From Sandaracinaceae bacterium (lineage in GTDB: Bacteria; Myxococcota_A; Polyangia; Polyangiales; Houyiibacteriaceae): a DNA stretch of 15,980 nt. Made by a program: the position numbers and the translations under genes. Positions within the stretch are counted from its first letter, which is position 1, and each line of letters begins with the position of its first letter. The stretch is from assembly GCA_012514415.1 (NCBI GenBank), contig JAAZAH010000268.1:1-15980 (forward strand), given 5' to 3'. The notes under the pieces were generated by a model that had not been told where the DNA came from, ran no database searches, and was given only the letters and a program-made list of their open reading frames with translations. Below are positions 14,575 to 15,980 of the stretch, piece after piece.

Positions 14575-14672
14575 GGACCGTCCCGAGCTGAGCGGGGCGC
14601 TCATGACAGGAATCGGAGTGGGAGCCTAACCCAAGTCGGGGCGCATCCCAAATCGCATGGGGTCAAATCGAA

Positions 14673-15827
14673 TTAACCGCACCATGCATGCGGACCGCGC
14701 TCGAGAATGAGCGCACCCGCATGACCTTCATGCCCTAGGGCGACGAAAGCGAGCGTATTGGGGGGCGCATCGCCACCGAGGCCGACGGCTTCTCGGACCT
14801 CGGCGTCGTGGAAGAGGAGCGTTGCCGATGAGAGCGCAAAGATGGGTGAAGCCGCAAAGGCCTCGCCAAAGCCAGCACTCGGATCGACGATAGGCACGGA
14901 GCCGCCAAGGATCTCGACCGCCCCCTTTCGCTCGGCCTCACGGTAGACATCGAACCCCTGCCCCGAAAGGACGACGGCGTCGACGCTCTCGAGACCGGCA
15001 TCCGCGAGCGCCCCGCGGAGCGCTCTCGAAACCGCTTTCGCGCTCGGATGATAGAGCTGCGCGTCCTCTTCGGGCGGCTCGAAAGCAGTTCGCTCTCCAC
15101 GAAGCCGCGCGAGGATCTTGGCATCCCGCGCCTCCGCCTCGGACGCGGCCTCCAGGATGAAGAAGCCTGCGCCTTCGCTCAGTCGAAACTCAGGCTCCAC
15201 CTCGAACGCTCCCGACAGCTCAAGCCCGAGGTAGAGCGCGTCGCTTACGACTTCACCGCCCCCGACCAGCGCGCGATGCACCTCACCGGATTCAATGAAG
15301 CCCCGCGCGAGCCCGAGCGCCGATAGGAGCCCAGTGCGTCCGTTAACAAGCGTCGCATTCGGCCCGGTGAACCCCTCGCGAATGCTGACATAGCCCGCCG
15401 CCGCATTAATCACCGTGTTGGGGAAACGCGTCGGATTGATGTACCGCGGATCTTCGAGCTCAGCGATTCGATTCTGCTCGGCGATCTCATCGAGCGAGCC
15501 GTACGCCGTCGCCGAAAGGAGTGCGACCTTCGACGGATCGCCTCCCGAATAGGCGCCATCCTCACGGAGCGAAGCCGATTGGAGCGCAAGCTGGGCAGCT
15601 GACGCGAGAAAACGCGTGAGCCGATCGAAATGCCGATGCCCCTTGGCGCCGAGATAGCGATTGGGATCCCAATCCGGCACCTCATTCGTGCGTGCGTTCG
15701 GGAATTGGTCGGAGGGAAGCAGAGCGGGCTCCGCGAGCGAAGCTCGTCCGAGGATGCCCTCACGGAGCGACTCGAGACCGACCCCGAAGGGATGAATCGC
15801 AGAGAGGCCGACGATGGCGATGGTCAA
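14673..15827 (-). CDS. Catalytically degenerate beta-ketoacyl synthase-like protein (chain-length-factor-like)
   Basis: A 384-residue thiolase-fold protein of the beta-ketoacyl synthase family. The fold is evident from MTIAIVGLSAIHPFG at the start, GPNATLVNGRTGLLSALGLA at the nucleophile elbow (about 155-174), the VGGGE motif near 190 and the ALGHEGHAGALIL C-terminus. The elbow has Arg where the active-site Cys belongs, and the two catalytic His motifs (NAHGT, MTGH) read LSGQGF and PSAGFG. It therefore cannot condense acyl chains; partner subunits of this kind (chain-length factors) pair with an active synthase. The start is TTG 15827, overlapping the stop of the upstream synthase gene (TTGA) and preceded by AGGAGA (15837-15842), so the two are coupled. 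It is followed by a gap of about 130-160 bp, then the oxoamine synthase gene. Confidence 0.88.
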   Translation of the reverse strand: MTIAIVGLSAIHPFGVGLESLREGILGRASLAEPALLPSDQFPNARTNEVPDWDPNRYLGAKGHRHFDRLTRFLASAAQLALQSASLREDGAYSGGDPSKVALLSATAYGSLDEIAEQNRIAELEDPRYINPTRFPNTVINAAAGYVSIREGFTGPNATLVNGRTGLLSALGLARGFIESGEVHRALVGGGEVVSDALYLGLELSGAFEVEPEFRLSEGAGFFILEAASEAEARDAKILARLRGERTAFEPPEEDAQLYHPSAKAVSRALRGALADAGLESVDAVVLSGQGFDVYREAERKGAVEILGGSVPIVDPSAGFGEAFAASPIFALSSATLLFHDAEVREAVGLGGDAPPNTLAFVALGHEGHAGALILERGPHAWCG

Positions 15828-15980
15828 GGCTGAAGCTCTCCTAACTTGCCCGGAGCGGCGAGGATGAGCGAGGCGTCATACCCTCCAAAGGCAAGCGAGT
15901 TATTAAGGACGACATCGAGGGAATCGAGCGAACGCGCTTCGGTCACCACATCGAGATCACACGCCTCGTCCTGATTTTCG
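15824..15980 (-). CDS. Beta-ketoacyl synthase, C-terminal end (partial)
   Basis: The last 51 codons of a gene that enters from the right edge. The motif NNSLAFGGYDASLIL corresponds to the C-terminal NSFGFGGxNASLxx of KAS I/II-type synthases, which close the active site in the thiolase fold. Its stop codon overlaps the TTG start of the degenerate partner (TTGA), as expected for a synthase/chain-length-factor pair. Whether this copy keeps the Cys-His-His triad cannot be seen because the catalytic part lies outside the window. Confidence 0.85.
   Translation of the reverse strand, partial: ENQDEACDLDVVTEARSLDSLDVVLNNSLAFGGYDASLILAAPGKLGELQP
15837..15842 (-). promoter_or_regulatory. Ribosome binding site supporting the TTG start of the degenerate synthase
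   Basis: AGGAGA on the minus strand, nine bases upstream of the TTG at 15827 and still within the end of the preceding synthase gene. It supports the non-ATG start and translational coupling of the pair. Confidence 0.65.

Overview
The window is GC-rich DNA from a Gram-negative bacterium. It carries a zinc-ribbon Ser/Thr protein kinase, an HD-GYP/receiver/DUF4388 (PATAN) signalling protein, an MlaE permease and several lipoproteins or exported proteins. That mix is most typical of Myxococcota and related former Deltaproteobacteria; this affiliation is an inference from gene content, not a sequence match. There are no rRNA, tRNA, CRISPR or insertion-sequence signatures. Genes are packed tightly, many with 4-bp ATGA stop/start overlaps.

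Left edge (1-3604): the N-terminal part of a kinase gene reads off the left end on the minus strand. Twelve bases away a polytopic membrane protein of unknown function reads rightwards. It converges on a large minus-strand protein made of a GspE/MshE N-terminal-like domain, an HD-GYP domain, a receiver and a DUF4388 domain. The HD-GYP domain and the receiver both carry substitutions at expected catalytic or phospho-acceptor positions.

Centre (3657-10692, plus strand): nine co-directional genes probably form one or two transcription units. In order they are a lipoprotein, an MlaE-family permease, a small single-pass membrane protein, an FtsX/MacB-type permease, a LolD/MacB-type ATPase, a cysteine-containing polytopic membrane protein, a NosL-family copper-site lipoprotein and two exported TPR proteins. 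NosL normally assists maturation of nitrous oxide reductase, but neither nosZ nor nosD/nosY is present. The block looks like an envelope assembly or export system, possibly copper-linked, and is the most interesting part of the window.

Right (10619-15980, minus strand): read in the direction of transcription, there is the C-terminal end of a beta-ketoacyl synthase, a second synthase-like protein that has lost its catalytic residues (chain-length-factor-like), a PLP-dependent alpha-oxoamine synthase resembling serine palmitoyltransferase, a small exported protein with three E[IV]LDPW motifs, a chlorite-dismutase/HemQ-family protein, and chorismate synthase (aroC). The aroC 3' end overlaps the last TPR gene by 74 bp. 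The synthase pair plus oxoamine synthase suggests a specialised acyl or sphingoid-type lipid pathway; the rest looks like housekeeping or heme-related function.
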